Positions 44,841 to 54,367 of a stretch of DNA of 64,000 bases are shown here, piece after piece (positions within the stretch are counted from its first letter, which is position 1; every line of letters starts with the position of its first letter). The position numbers were made by a program, and so were the translations under genes. The notes under the pieces were generated by a model. The model saw only the letters and a program-made list of their open reading frames with translations. It made no database searches and was not told the DNA's origin. Origin of the DNA: Deltaproteobacteria bacterium (GTDB lineage: Bacteria; Myxococcota_A; Polyangia; Nannocystales; Nannocystaceae); assembly GCA_016709225.1 (NCBI GenBank), contig JADJEE010000012.1, positions 248,001-312,000 of the forward strand, read 5' to 3'.

Positions 44841-46553
44841 TCACGCGGCGTCGCCCGAGGGCGGCGCGAGGCCGGCGGCGGCCATCGCCCGCGAGGCTGC
44901 CTCGCGACCGGCGTTGAGCTGCCGCACCATCTGCTCGACCTCCTGGTCGAACCGCTTGCGCGCCGCGGCCTCCTCGGCGTCCTTGTGGAACGCGATGTAG
45001 TCGCTGACCAGCTGCTGGATCTTGGCGGTGTCGACCCGCCGCGACAGCTGCTCGATCATCCGCAGGCGACCATCGTAGTCGGCACGGAAGTACTCGTCGG
45101 GGTACTCGAAGTCCTGGATGAGCGCACGGATGTTGCCCGCCACCGACTCGACCGCGCGTCCCGAGAGATCGGCGGCGGCGCAGAGCTTGCCGAGCTCGAG
45201 CCACTGCGCGTCGTTGGCGTCGACGAACTTCACCTGCGCGCGCAGCAGCACGTCCCGCAGCAGCCGCACGTAGTCCTCGGGGGCGGTCGGCCCGCGCACC
45301 TGGAACGGGTTCTGGGCGATGCGCGACACCGTGGCTTCGTCCATCTGCATGAAGTTGGCGTCACAGATCATGAACCACTTGCCGTCCTTGGGGATCAGCG
45401 TGCCGTCGAAGATGCCGAACACCGCGCCGAGGTTGTTCTTCTCTTCGCTGCGCAGATCGCCGCTGTCGCGCGAGGCGAACGCGGTGTCGATGTCGGGCCA
45501 GTAGACGCCACACACGCCCTCGAAGCCGTAGACCTCCTCCTTGAAGATGCGCACCAGCTCGTTGGCGCTGGCGTTCTGATAGGCACTGGCCCAGTCGGTG
45601 CGGCGGATCACCCGGAAGCGCGCGGGCACGTCGCGCGCCTTGCAGTACTCGAGGAAGTCGTTGCCGATGGCGTGCGCGGTGATCGTCTTGCCGCAGCCGG
45701 GCCGACCGAGCCCGAACAACACCGGGTTGATCTGCTTGGGGCTGCGACCGCGCCGCAGATCGAAGGCCGCCACGTCGCGCGAGAGCTTGATGCCGGCCTG
45801 GAGATACTCCTGGTTGCCGACGATGTCGCCGAGCGCGACCGGCTTCAGATCGACCACGGGGTCGCCCATCGGCCGCGCGCGGAATCCCTCGTAGCGGTGG
45901 CTGCCGACGGTGACCTTGCGCTGCGCGAGCGCGATGCCGAAGGGTCGCAGACGGCCGGCGTGGGTGAGCCGCTCGATCGCGGCGCGCAGCTGCACCACGA
46001 ACGCGTGCAGGGTCGTGCCCAGCCACGACTCGCGCTCGACCAGGCCCTGCGCCGTGGCACCGGGCTTGAGCGTGGCCTGCACCTCGACGTAGCGTCCGGC
46101 CAGCTTGAGCACGCGTGCGATGACCTCGCGGGGTGGCTGCTGCAGCAGCTCCTCGAGCCCGTCGGCCTCGAGGCTGCCGTCGGTGCCGGGGGTCGGGGCC
46201 AGCTCGGCGAAGCCGCGCACGGCCGCGTCGCACGCGACCGTCGCCGTGAACGCGCCGATGAAGAGTCTCTGATCGCTGGTCGGCTCGGGCAGCGCGAAGC
46301 TGCCCGATCGCGCGATGTCCTCGAGCAGCGCGGCGTGGATCGCCTCGCCGGCCGCAAGCGCGAGATCGCCGGCCTCGACCACGACGTCGAGCAGGCGCAG
46401 CGTCAGCACCGTGTGCCCGAAGGGCGCCTTGACGATGCGGTGCAGCTGCTTGGCCAGGCTGCCGTCCGCCACCAGCGCGCGGATGCCCGCCCGGTCGAAG
46501 CCGCCCGGCGGTGGGGACACGGTGATGGGGGTGCGTTCGTTGGACTCGGCCAT
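44841..46553 (-). CDS. AAA-family ATPase of unknown function
   Basis: A 570-residue protein from ATG 46553. Residues 1-235 form a helical N-terminal domain of unknown type. The ATPase core has Walker A GRPGCGKT (283-290), then a VCGVYWPDIDTAF segment in the Walker B position (hydrophobic strand ending Asp-x-Asp), followed by KWFMICDANFMQMDEATVSR, and sensor-like region LRDVLLRAQVKFVDANDAQW. The C-terminus is helical and charged (KDAEEAAARKRFDQEVEQMV). It is not a known helicase or chaperone family that I can name. Standing alone on its strand, with a small protein gene upstream. Confidence 0.75.
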   Translation of the reverse strand: MAESNERTPITVSPPPGGFDRAGIRALVADGSLAKQLHRIVKAPFGHTVLTLRLLDVVVEAGDLALAAGEAIHAALLEDIARSGSFALPEPTSDQRLFIGAFTATVACDAAVRGFAELAPTPGTDGSLEADGLEELLQQPPREVIARVLKLAGRYVEVQATLKPGATAQGLVERESWLGTTLHAFVVQLRAAIERLTHAGRLRPFGIALAQRKVTVGSHRYEGFRARPMGDPVVDLKPVALGDIVGNQEYLQAGIKLSRDVAAFDLRRGRSPKQINPVLFGLGRPGCGKTITAHAIGNDFLEYCKARDVPARFRVIRRTDWASAYQNASANELVRIFKEEVYGFEGVCGVYWPDIDTAFASRDSGDLRSEEKNNLGAVFGIFDGTLIPKDGKWFMICDANFMQMDEATVSRIAQNPFQVRGPTAPEDYVRLLRDVLLRAQVKFVDANDAQWLELGKLCAAADLSGRAVESVAGNIRALIQDFEYPDEYFRADYDGRLRMIEQLSRRVDTAKIQQLVSDYIAFHKDAEEAAARKRFDQEVEQMVRQLNAGREAASRAMAAAGLAPPSGDAA

Positions 46554-46605
46554 GGCGCGGGGGCGCAAGCGTACCAGCAGCCACGCGGACGGATGGCTGC
46601 GGCGT

Positions 46606-46995
46606 CTAGGCCCGGGTGCGCACGGCCGCGAGCGCGTCGAGGAAGCCGGTGGGGTCCTCGAGCGAGACCACGGCGTAGCGGGCGTTGGGTAGCTCGAAGG
46701 CCCCCCACACGTTCATCGGCCGCGGCCGCACGAACGCGACCCGCACGACGCCCTCGGGGCTACCGACGTAGGCCACGGTGTCGTCGGGCCCGGTGCGCGC
46801 GCCGAGCCCGAACTCGATCGGCCACGTGTGCCGCGCGACCTCGCCGATCTCGGGCAGCGGCACACGCTCGTCGGCGGTGCCGTAGCAGAACCGCAGTCCG
46901 TGTTCGTCGAGCTCCACATAGGACTGTCCGTCGCGGAAGCCGAACAACCAGCCCATGGGCGGGGAGGGTTGGGGAAGTCGGATCGGGAAGCGCAT
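46606..46995 (-). CDS. Hypothetical protein (129 aa)
   Basis: A 129-residue soluble protein with a Pro-rich N-terminus and mostly beta strands (SYVELDEHGLRFCYG, RVPLPEIGEV, VVRVAFVRPRPM). No family recognised. It starts at ATG 46995, 52 bp upstream of the AAA ATPase gene on the same strand, so the two may be co-transcribed; the layout suggests a small partner protein. A perfect hairpin lies 12 bp upstream of its start. Confidence 0.6.
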   Translation of the reverse strand: MRFPIRLPQPSPPMGWLFGFRDGQSYVELDEHGLRFCYGTADERVPLPEIGEVARHTWPIEFGLGARTGPDDTVAYVGSPEGVVRVAFVRPRPMNVWGAFELPNARYAVVSLEDPTGFLDALAAVRTRA

Positions 46996-47006
46996 CGTCG
47001 GGCGAC

Positions 47007-47024
47007 GGGCCCGCGTGCGGGCCC
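47007..47024. other. Perfect 8-bp stem hairpin
   Basis: gggcccgc, gt, gcgggccc: 8-bp GC stem with a 2-nt loop between the YeeE/YedE genes and the hypothetical protein. No U-tract on either strand, so it may be an operator or a weak transcription pause rather than a terminator. Confidence 0.4.
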
Positions 47025-47160
47025 CCCGAAGATGAAGTCCTTCGCGTCGCCGATCTGATCCCGAAGAAACGCGCCAGGCCGGCGAATTTTCCCGCCCACC
47101 CGAGCGCACGCGGCCCATCCGCGCTCGCACCCGCGCCCGCGGGCGTCGCGCAAGCGGTCG

Positions 47161-47589
47161 TCACCGACCGCGGAGTCGAGCGCCGAGGCCCGTGCGGTCG
47201 TGCAGGACCATGCCGACCACCAACGCGACCACGAACACGACCGCAGAACCGCCCGAGCCCAGCACCACGAGGGCGGGCCCAGGGCACACGCCGGCGAGCC
47301 CCCAACCGATGCCGAACAGCGCGGCACCGAGCAGCAACCCGCGGTCGAGCTCCCGCGCGGTCGGGAGGTGGAAGACATCGCGCAGCAGCGGCGACCCGCG
47401 TCGGACGATCACGCGGTGCGCCAGGGAGTGCACCGCGATCGCACCGAGCATCACGAGCGCGAGGTTGGGCCGCCAGTCGCCACCGACGTCGAGGAAGCCG
47501 ATGACGTTGCGCGGGTCGGTCATGCCCGCGAGCACGAGACCGGCCGCGAACAGAACCCCTGCGAGCATGGCGAGTGCCGGGGCCTTCAC
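47161..47589 (-). CDS. YeeE/YedE (DUF6691) membrane subunit
   Basis: A 142-residue membrane protein from GTG 47589 with about four helices. It carries GMTDPRNVIGFLDVGGDWRP near the N-terminus and GIGWGLAGVCPGPALVVLGSG near the C-terminus, signature segments of the second half of the YeeE/YedE (DUF395) sulfur-compound transporter. In thiosulfate transporter TsuA the corresponding cysteine lies in the channel; here it is in GVCPGPA. It partners with the next gene, whose stop it overlaps (GTGA). Confidence 0.88.
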   Translation of the reverse strand: MKAPALAMLAGVLFAAGLVLAGMTDPRNVIGFLDVGGDWRPNLALVMLGAIAVHSLAHRVIVRRGSPLLRDVFHLPTARELDRGLLLGAALFGIGWGLAGVCPGPALVVLGSGGSAVVFVVALVVGMVLHDRTGLGARLRGR

Positions 47590-48005
47590 GTCGCGCCCCC
47601 GAGCAGCCGCACCGTTGCGACCGTGAGCACGCCGGCAGCAAGGAAGGTCGCCGTCGCCACCAGCGAGCGCGGCGACAGTCGCGAGACCCCGCAGACGGCA
47701 TGGCCACTGGTGCAGCCGTTGCCGAGCCGGCTGCCGAAGCCGACCAGCACGCCGGCGATCGCGACGACGACCGGCGAGGCGTCCGGCGCGACGACGGCCT
47801 CGACGCCGAACACCGCGAGCGCGAGCCCGACCGCGAGCAGCCCCGCGATGAAGCCAGCGCGACAGCGCGTGTCGGGGTCGCGGACGAACAGCAGCCCCGC
47901 GAGGATGCCGCTGACACCGGCGATGCGACCGTGGCTGAGCAGGAGGATGGATGCGGCGGTGCCGATGAGCACGCCACCGAGGAGGGCGAAGAACGCGTCG
48001 TGCAT
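47586..48005 (-). CDS. YeeE/YedE membrane subunit (first half)
   Basis: A 139-residue protein with four helices and the YeeE hallmark LGNGCTSGHAVCGVSRLSPR (two cysteines in GCTSGHAVCG), which lines the conducting path in TsuA. Together with the downstream half it forms the split, two-protein version of the transporter, as in PmpA/PmpB-type pairs. The substrate is probably thiosulfate or a related sulfur species by family, though no rhodanese, sulfurtransferase or beta-lactamase-fold persulfide dioxygenase gene adjoins it here. Confidence 0.88.
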   Translation of the reverse strand: MHDAFFALLGGVLIGTAASILLLSHGRIAGVSGILAGLLFVRDPDTRCRAGFIAGLLAVGLALAVFGVEAVVAPDASPVVVAIAGVLVGFGSRLGNGCTSGHAVCGVSRLSPRSLVATATFLAAGVLTVATVRLLGGAT

Positions 48006-48233
48006 GGAGAGCGAGAACGCAGCCGCTCGAGCAGGTCCCGTGCCAACGCGATGCGCCCGTGGTCTCGGGCGATCCGAGGCCGTCGCTGAAACACGGCGAA
48101 ACGTCCGCTGCATTTCGTCCCGCCCCGCCGCCGGCGCTGCGAAGCAGGCCAGCGAGCTGCACGCGTGCGGCGGCGGCCGGCGTGCGTGGGCCGTCCGCGC
48201 GCCGTCGCGATCATCGTAGACTCGCCGGCGCCG

Positions 48234-49019
48234 ATGACCGAGACCAGCGAGACCTCCGACGTTGCCGTGACGCTCGACCAGCGGGTGCTGACCATCCGCC
48301 TCGATCGCGTGAAGAAGAAGAACGCGCTGACGCTGGCGATGTACGACGCGATGAACGCCGCGCTGCAGCGAGCCGTCGACGACCCGCAGATCCGCGTCGT
48401 GGTGCTGCGCGGCGCCGACGGCTGCTTCACCGCCGGCAACGACCTCGCGGACTTCATGCAGCGACCCCCGACCAGCGCGGACTCGCCGGTGGGGCGGTTT
48501 CTCGGCCTGCTGGGGAGCTTTCCCAAGCCACTCGTGGCCGCGGTCTCGGGGGTCGCGATCGGCGTCGGCACGACGCTGCTGCTGCACTGCGATCTGGTCT
48601 ACGCCGCCAGCGACGCGCGACTGCAGCTGCCGTTCGTGCCGCTGGGACTCTCGCCCGAGGCGGGCTCGAGCGTGCTGCTGCCCCAGCTGGTCGGCCACGC
48701 CCGCGCGTCGGAGCTGCTGCTGTTCGGCGAGCCGTTCGACGCCGCCACCGCGCTCGCGCTGGGGCTGGTGAACCGCGTGCTCGAGCCGGCGCAGCTGCAC
48801 GACTACGTGCAGTCACGCGCGCATGCACTGGCCGCCCTGCCGCCGGCCTCGATCCGCCTGACGAAGCGACTGCTCCGCGAAGGTGGTCGCGAGACGCTGA
48901 CGGCGTGCATGGCCGCCGAGGCCGAGGCGTTCTTCGAGCGCCTGCGCTCGCCCGAGGCCGCCGAGGCGATGTCGGCCTTCTTCGGCAAGCGCAAGCCCGA
49001 CTTCTCGCGCTTCGACTGA
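48234..49019 (+). CDS. Enoyl-CoA hydratase/isomerase family protein
   Basis: A 261-residue crotonase-fold protein from ATG 48234. The oxyanion-hole regions read VLRGADGCFTAGNDLADF and AVSGVAIGVGTTLLLHCDLV, and the third core segment is LPFVPLGLSPEAGSSVLLP, where the final catalytic Glu falls in PEAG. A TAGACT hexamer is 11 nt before the ATG. Substrate not inferable; fatty acid or amino acid catabolism is likely. Followed by a 74-residue protein gene on the same strand. Confidence 0.92.
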   Translation: MTETSETSDVAVTLDQRVLTIRLDRVKKKNALTLAMYDAMNAALQRAVDDPQIRVVVLRGADGCFTAGNDLADFMQRPPTSADSPVGRFLGLLGSFPKPLVAAVSGVAIGVGTTLLLHCDLVYAASDARLQLPFVPLGLSPEAGSSVLLPQLVGHARASELLLFGEPFDAATALALGLVNRVLEPAQLHDYVQSRAHALAALPPASIRLTKRLLREGGRETLTACMAAEAEAFFERLRSPEAAEAMSAFFGKRKPDFSRFD

Positions 49020-49221
49020 GCCCAAGAGGGACCGTCCATGCCCAAGCCCAAGTCCAACGGCGGCAAGTCGGAGCCGCAGCTGGTGCACCAGGACTTCGCG
49101 TTCGCCGACGACCGCGAGCTCGACCGCAGGATCGCCGAATTCCGCGAGGCACACGCCCGCGATCACGGCCAACGCCTGGCCATGCACGCGCGGCGCGAGC
49201 TCGGACGCGGCAAGGTCCGCG

Positions 49222-50706
<1,485 letters not shown>

Positions 50707-50810
50707 GGGTAAGCTCGGGACGCGGCGACTGCCGCGCCCCGACGGTAGCAGGTGCACGCGCATCGCCCTCGCCTGCGGCAAGCCGCCGCGGCTGGCGGAT
50801 CGCGCCCGAG

Positions 50811-51545
50811 CTACTCGCGCGTCGCGGCCGTGACGACGATGGGATCCACGGGTACGCCCTCGTAGGGCCCCATCGTCTCGGTCGGCACCGCCGCGATGGC
50901 GTCGACGACCTCGAGCCCCTCGACCACACGGCCGAAGACGGCATAGCCGGGCGGGGTGTCGAGGAAGGCGTTGTCGACCAGGTTGACGAAGAACTGCGAG
51001 GTCGCGCTGTCGGGATCGTCCGTGCGCGCCATCGAAATCGCGCCGCGCACGTTGGTCAGGCCGTTGCCCGACTCGTTGACGATCGCCGGCATGGTCGGCT
51101 TGCTCACCAAGGTCTCGGTCAGGCCGCCGCCCTGGATCACGAACCCCGGCACCACGCGGTGGAAGATCGTCGGATCCTGACCATCGGCGCCGTCGAAGAA
51201 GCCAGCGTCGACGTAGGCGAGGAAGTTGGCGCTCGTGATCGGCGCGGCGACCTCGTCGAGCTCGAAGACGATCGTGCCGGCGGTGGTCTCGAAGACCACC
51301 CGCGTGGGCGCGCCCGCGGTGGTGCCGCTGTCGGCCGCGGTGTCACCCGAGCTCTCGGCGCCGCTGTCTGCCGTCTGGCCGGTGGTCGCAGCGACGCTGG
51401 TGCTCGCGTCCGAGCTGTCGCCCCCGGTCCCGCTCGCACTCGCGCCGCCGGTGCTCGCGTCGGTGCCCCCACCGCTGCCGTCGCCCTGATTCCCGCCGCA
51501 GGCGAGCACGAACACCGCCACCGTGAGCCATCGCGCCATCGCCAT
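50811..51545 (-). CDS. Lipoprotein peptidyl-prolyl cis-trans isomerase, cyclophilin type
   Basis: A 244-residue lipoprotein. Signal MAMARWLTVAVFVLAC (Cys16), a 65-residue Ser/Thr/Gly linker, and a cyclophilin domain (residues 85-240) with the signature DPTIFHRVVPGFVIQGGG, then TNVRGAISMARTDDPDSATSQFFVN and PGYAVFGRVVEGLEVVDAI. Active-site Arg in FHRV and Phe/Gln in SQFFVN are present. It should catalyse proline isomerisation of secreted proteins at the outer membrane. A TAGCGT hexamer (51558-51553) is 7 nt before the ATG, so leaderless transcription is likely. Confidence 0.92.
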   Translation of the reverse strand: MAMARWLTVAVFVLACGGNQGDGSGGGTDASTGGASASGTGGDSSDASTSVAATTGQTADSGAESSGDTAADSGTTAGAPTRVVFETTAGTIVFELDEVAAPITSANFLAYVDAGFFDGADGQDPTIFHRVVPGFVIQGGGLTETLVSKPTMPAIVNESGNGLTNVRGAISMARTDDPDSATSQFFVNLVDNAFLDTPPGYAVFGRVVEGLEVVDAIAAVPTETMGPYEGVPVDPIVVTAATRE

Positions 51546-51583
51546 CCGCCGCACGCTAGCACGGCCCCGATGCCGGCGAGGGC

Positions 51584-54367
51584 TCACCGCTGCTGCGCCC
51601 ACGCGTCGATCTCCGCCAGCCGCCGCCCCCACTCCGGGCTCGCGGCATAGACCTCGCGGGCCTCCGCGACCAGCGCGGGGATCTCGGCCCGCTCGGCACG
51701 ATTGCCCGAGGCCCGAAGCGCACGGGCCAGCAGGTAGGCCCCCTCGGCGCGCACGTTCTCGCTCTCGATCGCCGGCGACTGTCCGATCGCCCGCACCTCG
51801 CGGGCCATCGCGATCGCCGCGGCACCATGGTGCTCGAGCAGCTCGAGCTCGACCAAACCCGTGAGCGCGCGACCGACCTCGGCGTCGACGCGCCCGAACT
51901 CGCGCTCACGCAGCGCGATCGAGCGGGTGAGCTTGTCGCGGGCCTCGTCGCGGGCGCCCCGCTGCAGCGCGACGAGCCCGCTCTCGAGCAGCAGCTGGGC
52001 GACCATTGGATGCGCCTCGCCGAGCGCGCGGGTGCCGATCTCGAGCGCCTCGTCGGCAGCCGCCCGGGCCTCGATCAATCGCCCGCGCTCGAGCTGGATC
52101 GACGACAGCATCGACAAGCTCCGCGCGAGACTCTCGGTGTCACCCGCGTCGCGTCGGGCGATCGCCAGGGCGCGTTCGGCGAATCCCAGCGCCTCGTCGT
52201 GGTGGAGGCGGACCAGGCCGTTCCACGCCAGCATCCGCAGCGCCGGCGCGGCGGCCGGGGTGTCGGCGCCGAAGTTCTGCTCGTAGATCTCGAGCGCGCG
52301 CAGGTGCTCGGCGTGCGCGCCCTCGAGATCACCGAGCTCCCCCAGCGCGCTGCCGACGTTGATCGAGGCGCCCGCGACGTTGGGGTGCCGCGGGCCGTAG
52401 CGACGCTCGAGGTGATCGCGGCTGTTGCGAAAGTACGCGAGCGCCTCGGCGAAGCGGCCGTGCGCGGCCTCGATCGAGCCGAGGTTGGCCTCCGCCCCCG
52501 CCACCAACACGACGTCGACGCCTTCGGGGAGCAGCTCGATTGCCCGCTCGAACTCGAGCTTGGCCTCGTCGTAGTGGGCCATGCGCAGCCGGATGTTGCC
52601 CATCGCCACCCGCAGCTGGATCTCCAGCGTCGGGGCCCCGCCCATCGCCGACAACATGGCGCGACAGTGCTGCTCCCACTGCTGCGCGCGCGTGATGCCG
52701 CCGACGGTGTCCGGCTCCCACAGCTCGAGCACGCCGATGATGGCCATCGCCGCCACGCGGTGGTGCTCGACCGCGAGCGCGGCGCTCAGCGCATCGTGTT
52801 GGGCCTGCTCGGCGTCGGGCTCGGCGCGCCACTGCTTGATGATGGCGAGCTCGAGCAGCGCCTCGGCGACCGTCCAGCGATCGTCGACCTCGTGGGCGCG
52901 CTCGAGCAGCGTGCGCGCGAGGGCTTCGGACTCGGGATAGTGCGCGGTGTCCCGCAACAGCTCGATGCGGGCCACCATCGCGTCGAGCTCGGCCTGGATC
53001 GCGGGCTCGACGGTCGCCCGCGCGGCCGCGCCCCGCCCCAGCTGCAGGTCGTCGATGCACACCTCCGGCCGCGGTAGGTGGGCGACGGTGTCGGTGGCAC
53101 GGCGCACGCCCTCGGCATCGACGTCGGCGAACGCACCGACGAGGCCCTCGAGCCGCTCGAACTGTCGCTCGAGACAGCCCATGCGCAGCGCGATCACGGC
53201 GCTCGGCACATCGCCGCGCTCCTGCGCCGCGCAGGCATCGGCGGTGGTCGACAGCCAGGCCTGCGCAAAACCATCGAAGCGCTCGCGCACCGCCGCCCAC
53301 GCGTCCGCGGCCGACGGTGCACGCGTGGCCGAGAACTCGGCCTCCAGCCGTCGCACGGTCTCGTCGTTCCACACGGCGCCCAGGCGATCGGCGACGCCGG
53401 CACAGTAGCTGCTCCGACGCGGCGGCTGGCCCGACGCGGCGGCGAACACCACCACGCCGGCGAGCGCGGCCGTCGAGGCCGCGGCCAACAACAACGGTGC
53501 GCGACGGCGGGGCTCGAGTGCGGTGAGCAGCGCGTGCATGCTCGGCCAACGATCCTGCGGGCGGGGCGACAGCCCACGCAGCACCGCTCGACGCAGCCGT
53601 CGCGGGACCGCAGCCGCGCCCGCGATCGGCGTCACCGCCCCCGCCGCGGTCTGCTCCGCGAGCAACTCGACGCTGTCGCCCTGGAACGGCCGCGCCCCGA
53701 ACAGCCCCTCGAACAGCGCCACGCAGAAGCTGAACTGATCGGCGAGCGCATCGCTGCGCGCGCCTTCGTGCAGCTCCGGCGCGGCGTAGGCGGGCGTGCC
53801 CTCGAAGCCGCCCTCTTGGGTCGCCTCGAGCGGCATCGGGAACGACGGCGAGCGGACGTCGTCGCCACCGGTGTCACCCGCGAGGTCGCCATCGCGACGT
53901 GCGAGCCCGAAGTCGGTCACCACCACGCGACCCGACGGGGTGATGAGCACGTTGTCGGGCTTGAAGTCGCCGTGCACGATGCCAGCGTCGTGGGCCGCCG
54001 CGAGCCCGAGACCGGCGTCGCGCAGCACCGCGAGCACCTCGCGCCAGGAGTGCGCGCGGGCCAGCCAACGCTCGAGGGTCTCGCCCTCGATCAGCTCCAT
54101 CGCGAGGAACGGCTGGCGATCGACCACGCCGACGTCGTGGATCGTCACGACGTTGCGATGCGCGAGTCGAGCCACCGCCTGCGCCTCGCGAAGCAAGCGC
54201 GAGCTGCTGCCCGCACGCGGGTGCAGGAGCTTGATCGCGACCGCACGATCGAGATCGGGATCGAACCCTGCGTACACGACCCCGGTCGCGCCCTGCCCGA
54301 CCACGCGCCCGATGACGTAGCGCCCCACCCGATCGCCGGGCTGCAGCCGCACCGCGGGGTCGCTCAC
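51584..54367 (-). CDS. Transmembrane Ser/Thr protein kinase with TPR C-terminus (HGD type)
   Basis: A 927-residue kinase from GTG 54367. Kinase domain: GQGATGVVYAG (24-34), VAIK Lys46, IVHGDFKPDN with His-Gly-Asp at 132-134 instead of HRD, DFG 152-154 and GTPAYAAPE (190-198). The arginine that contacts the phosphorylated activation loop is therefore missing, which usually marks a non-RD kinase. A TM helix spans about 290-310, and the extracytoplasmic part (311-927) holds many TPR-like repeats of the paired-helix kind (for example EALAYFRNSRDHLERRYGPR and EARAAADEALEIGTRALGEA). The GTG overlaps the GH31 stop as GTGA, so it is co-expressed with that glycosidase. Confidence 0.88.
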   Translation of the reverse strand: MSDPAVRLQPGDRVGRYVIGRVVGQGATGVVYAGFDPDLDRAVAIKLLHPRAGSSSRLLREAQAVARLAHRNVVTIHDVGVVDRQPFLAMELIEGETLERWLARAHSWREVLAVLRDAGLGLAAAHDAGIVHGDFKPDNVLITPSGRVVVTDFGLARRDGDLAGDTGGDDVRSPSFPMPLEATQEGGFEGTPAYAAPELHEGARSDALADQFSFCVALFEGLFGARPFQGDSVELLAEQTAAGAVTPIAGAAAVPRRLRRAVLRGLSPRPQDRWPSMHALLTALEPRRRAPLLLAAASTAALAGVVVFAAASGQPPRRSSYCAGVADRLGAVWNDETVRRLEAEFSATRAPSAADAWAAVRERFDGFAQAWLSTTADACAAQERGDVPSAVIALRMGCLERQFERLEGLVGAFADVDAEGVRRATDTVAHLPRPEVCIDDLQLGRGAAARATVEPAIQAELDAMVARIELLRDTAHYPESEALARTLLERAHEVDDRWTVAEALLELAIIKQWRAEPDAEQAQHDALSAALAVEHHRVAAMAIIGVLELWEPDTVGGITRAQQWEQHCRAMLSAMGGAPTLEIQLRVAMGNIRLRMAHYDEAKLEFERAIELLPEGVDVVLVAGAEANLGSIEAAHGRFAEALAYFRNSRDHLERRYGPRHPNVAGASINVGSALGELGDLEGAHAEHLRALEIYEQNFGADTPAAAPALRMLAWNGLVRLHHDEALGFAERALAIARRDAGDTESLARSLSMLSSIQLERGRLIEARAAADEALEIGTRALGEAHPMVAQLLLESGLVALQRGARDEARDKLTRSIALREREFGRVDAEVGRALTGLVELELLEHHGAAAIAMAREVRAIGQSPAIESENVRAEGAYLLARALRASGNRAERAEIPALVAEAREVYAASPEWGRRLAEIDAWAQQR

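Noticed and set aside
44985..47504. Long plus-strand open frame opposite the AAA ATPase and YeeE genes
   Set aside because: Antisense to genes with Walker A and YeeE signatures; no start context and no conserved domain.
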